DNA from: Baffinella frigidus
Lineage: Eukaryota > Cryptophyceae > Cryptomonadales > Baffinellaceae
Reading direction: 5' to 3'
Length of the DNA stretch: 11,685 nt
NCBI GenBank assembly: GCA_026770585.1
Contig: MU646425.1
Location: 245,394-257,078, forward strand
This document shows, piece by piece, positions 10,926 through 11,685 of this stretch. The position numbers and the translations under genes are program-made. How positions within the stretch are numbered: position 1 is the first letter of the stretch; the number at the start of each line of letters is the position of its first letter. A model generated the notes under the pieces. That model searched no databases and was not told the DNA's origin. It worked only from the letters and a program-made list of their open reading frames with translations.

Positions 10926-11186
10926 ACCTAAACCCTAAGCCTTAAAGAGAGAAACATGCGTTCATTGCGGATCGGAAGGATCCCAACCCCTCCACTGAGC
11001 AGGCGCCGAGTTCCTTTTCGCCCGAATTCCCGGGCGAAAATCCGTTGGAATCCACAGGTAAGGATAAGATTCTAGTACCCATGGTTTAGATGGACTGTAT
11101 CCGTGACGCCCCCGGTGGCTGCGAAGTGGCAGCCACCGCCCTACAGTAGGAGAACTCTCTGCTACGTCTCTCTCTGTGTGTGACAG
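10926..11186. other. Intron-like spacer with two strong hairpins
   Basis: After a short telomere-like remnant (to 10945) this spacer holds TTTTCGCCCG/CGGGCGAAAA separated by six bases (11015-11040) and GGTGGCTGC/GCAGCCACC separated by six bases (11114-11137), then a TCTCTCTGTG pyrimidine tract ending in the acceptor GTGACAG. CACAGGTAAGG at 11055 resembles a splice donor but no clear exon ends there. Confidence 0.45.
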
Positions 11187-11250
11187 GCTGAGAGGCTCGA
11201 GACTGAGCTGGAGCAAGTGTAGAAAGAGATGCAGGAGATAACTCCAAAGT
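11187..11250 (+). pseudogene. Coiled-coil exon, copy 2, with nonsense change
   Basis: Following CTCTCTGTGTGTGACAG, the codons AERLETELEQV are interrupted by TAG at 11220-11222 where the other copies have CAG (Gln). After the stop the sequence still matches (KEMQEI) to about 11241 and then diverges as ACTCCAAAG. A single C-to-T change explains the break. Confidence 0.6.
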
Positions 11251-11252
11251 TC

Positions 11253-11385
11253 CTAATCCCAAAACCCTAAGCCGTAAAACGTCAACGGTCTCCCCTTCCC
11301 CCCCCTAAACATAAACCCTAAGCCTTAAACCTAAACGGTCTCCCATTTCGACCCCTGAACCTAAAGCCTACGCCTTAAACGTAAA
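11253..11385 (+). repeat. Degenerate telomere-like remnants between exon copies
   Basis: Units such as CCCAAAACCCTAAGCCGTAA, CATAAACCCTAAGCCTTAAA and CTAAAGCCTACGCCTTAAAC, related to the 33-bp repeat at 10291, fill the space between exon copies 2 and 3. The two ~50 bp halves, both with ACGGTCTCCC, are duplicates of each other. Confidence 0.65.
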
Positions 11386-11397
11386 TTCGTTGCACAG

Positions 11398-11484
11398 GCG
11401 GAGAACCTCGAGACAGAACGATCCGAAAGGAAGCAGGGCTTTTCTACAGAACCAGTTCCAGTGTCCGCCTATGGTGGGAGTTGA
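11398..11484 (+). pseudogene. Coiled-coil exon, copy 3, 3' part replaced
   Basis: TTGCACAG|GCGGAGAACCTCGAGACAGA matches copies 1 and 4 for seven codons (AENLETE); then the sequence changes to RSERKQGF and continues open until a TGA near 11482. No donor is recognisable. The breakpoint suggests recombination or truncated duplication rather than point mutation. Confidence 0.5.
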
Positions 11485-11525
11485 AAGAACCTTGATCTGA
11501 AGGTCTCTCTCTCTCTCTGTGACAG

Positions 11526-11599
11526 GCGGAGAACTTGGAGACAGAGCTGGAGCAAGTGCAGAAAGAGATGCAGGAGATCCGCAAGTCGATGCAAGAACG
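11526..11599 (+). CDS. Coiled-coil exon, copy 4, the intact one
   Basis: A strong pyrimidine tract and acceptor (TCTCTCTCTCTGTGACAG) precede 74 coding bases and the donor ACG|GTACCC. The frame enters in phase 0 and leaves with two bases of a split codon. It reads AENLETELEQVQKEM, then QEIRKSMQE, a charged amphipathic helix with hydrophobic residues at coiled-coil spacing. It is the only copy with both splice sites and no stop, so it is the likely functional exon, or the parent of the other three. The rest of the gene would lie to the right of the window. I cannot name the protein; coiled-coil sequence of this type is found in many cytoskeletal and scaffold proteins. Confidence 0.65.
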
Positions 11600-11604
11600 G
11601 TACC

Positions 11605-11614
11605 CCCCCCCTCC

Positions 11615-11659
<45 letters not shown>

Positions 11660-11685
11660 CTCTCTCTATCCCTCTCTCCCTCTCT
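11605..11685. repeat. C-run and TC microsatellite
   Basis: A C-run followed by CTCTCT repeats with occasional CC and ATCCC interruptions to the window edge. It directly follows the donor of exon copy 4 and so would be intronic. Similar shorter TC tracts precede the acceptors of copies 2 and 4. Confidence 0.92.

Noticed and set aside
1-11685. tRNA, rRNA or known snRNA genes
   Set aside because: I looked for cloverleaf-like stems, A and B boxes and conserved rRNA stretches on both strands by eye and found none; a covariance search could still find something I missed.

Overview
This is eukaryotic nuclear DNA, not bacterial. Short exon-like coding pieces carry AG acceptors and GT donors, there is one clear C2H2 zinc finger, and roughly a quarter of the window consists of degenerate seven-base repeats derived from the CCCTAAA/TTTAGGG telomere unit. 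That telomere type occurs in plants, many algae, dinoflagellates and apicomplexans. The GC-rich non-repeat DNA, and a hydrophobic-leader ORF followed by an LRLRGG stretch, suggest to me a microalga (a cryptophyte-like genome is my guess), but the sequence does not prove this. The C-rich telomere-like strand is always on +, as in a subtelomere whose chromosome end lies to the left; this is inference.

Layout. 1-2250: a tandem ~120 bp duplication and a dense cluster of short inverted-repeat (MITE-like) elements around two telomere-like tracts. 2255-2600: copies of a short repeat and a purine-rich GA tract. 2634-2831 (-): zinc-finger ORF. 2927-3397 (+): best candidate first exon, followed by nested inverted-repeat elements. 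3817-6285: long blocks of heptad repeats, each with its own consensus (CCATAAA, CCCGAAA, ACACTAC, CCCTCAA, CCCTGAA and others), interrupted by short exon-like fragments and two MITEs. 6384-7490: fragments of a '...WNPE' exon family, an 11-copy 16-bp minisatellite, an inverted duplication and a fold-back element. 7587-8350: further inverted-repeat elements and CCCTAGA arrays. 8355-9300: a coiled-coil exon, a repeated splice-donor region, and a small tandem array whose units carry two different elements at the same site. 9406-9834: a possible minus-strand coding fragment and a 15-bp repeat expansion. 9831-10145: a long-TIR element, then a perfect 78-bp palindrome. 10146-10735: telomere-like and 33-bp repeats with another MITE. 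10854-11599: four copies of one coiled-coil exon, two or three of them broken, running into a TC microsatellite.

No intact multi-exon gene can be assembled with confidence. The strongest result is the record of transposition: three or more families of tiny non-autonomous elements with readable TIRs and target duplications, several dated relative to each other by insertion into duplicated DNA (empty-site paralogues, insertion into an exon copy, insertion at a splice donor, insertion into a telomere-like array). The second is a set of plus-strand exon fragments whose flanking 'introns' are made of telomere-like heptads.
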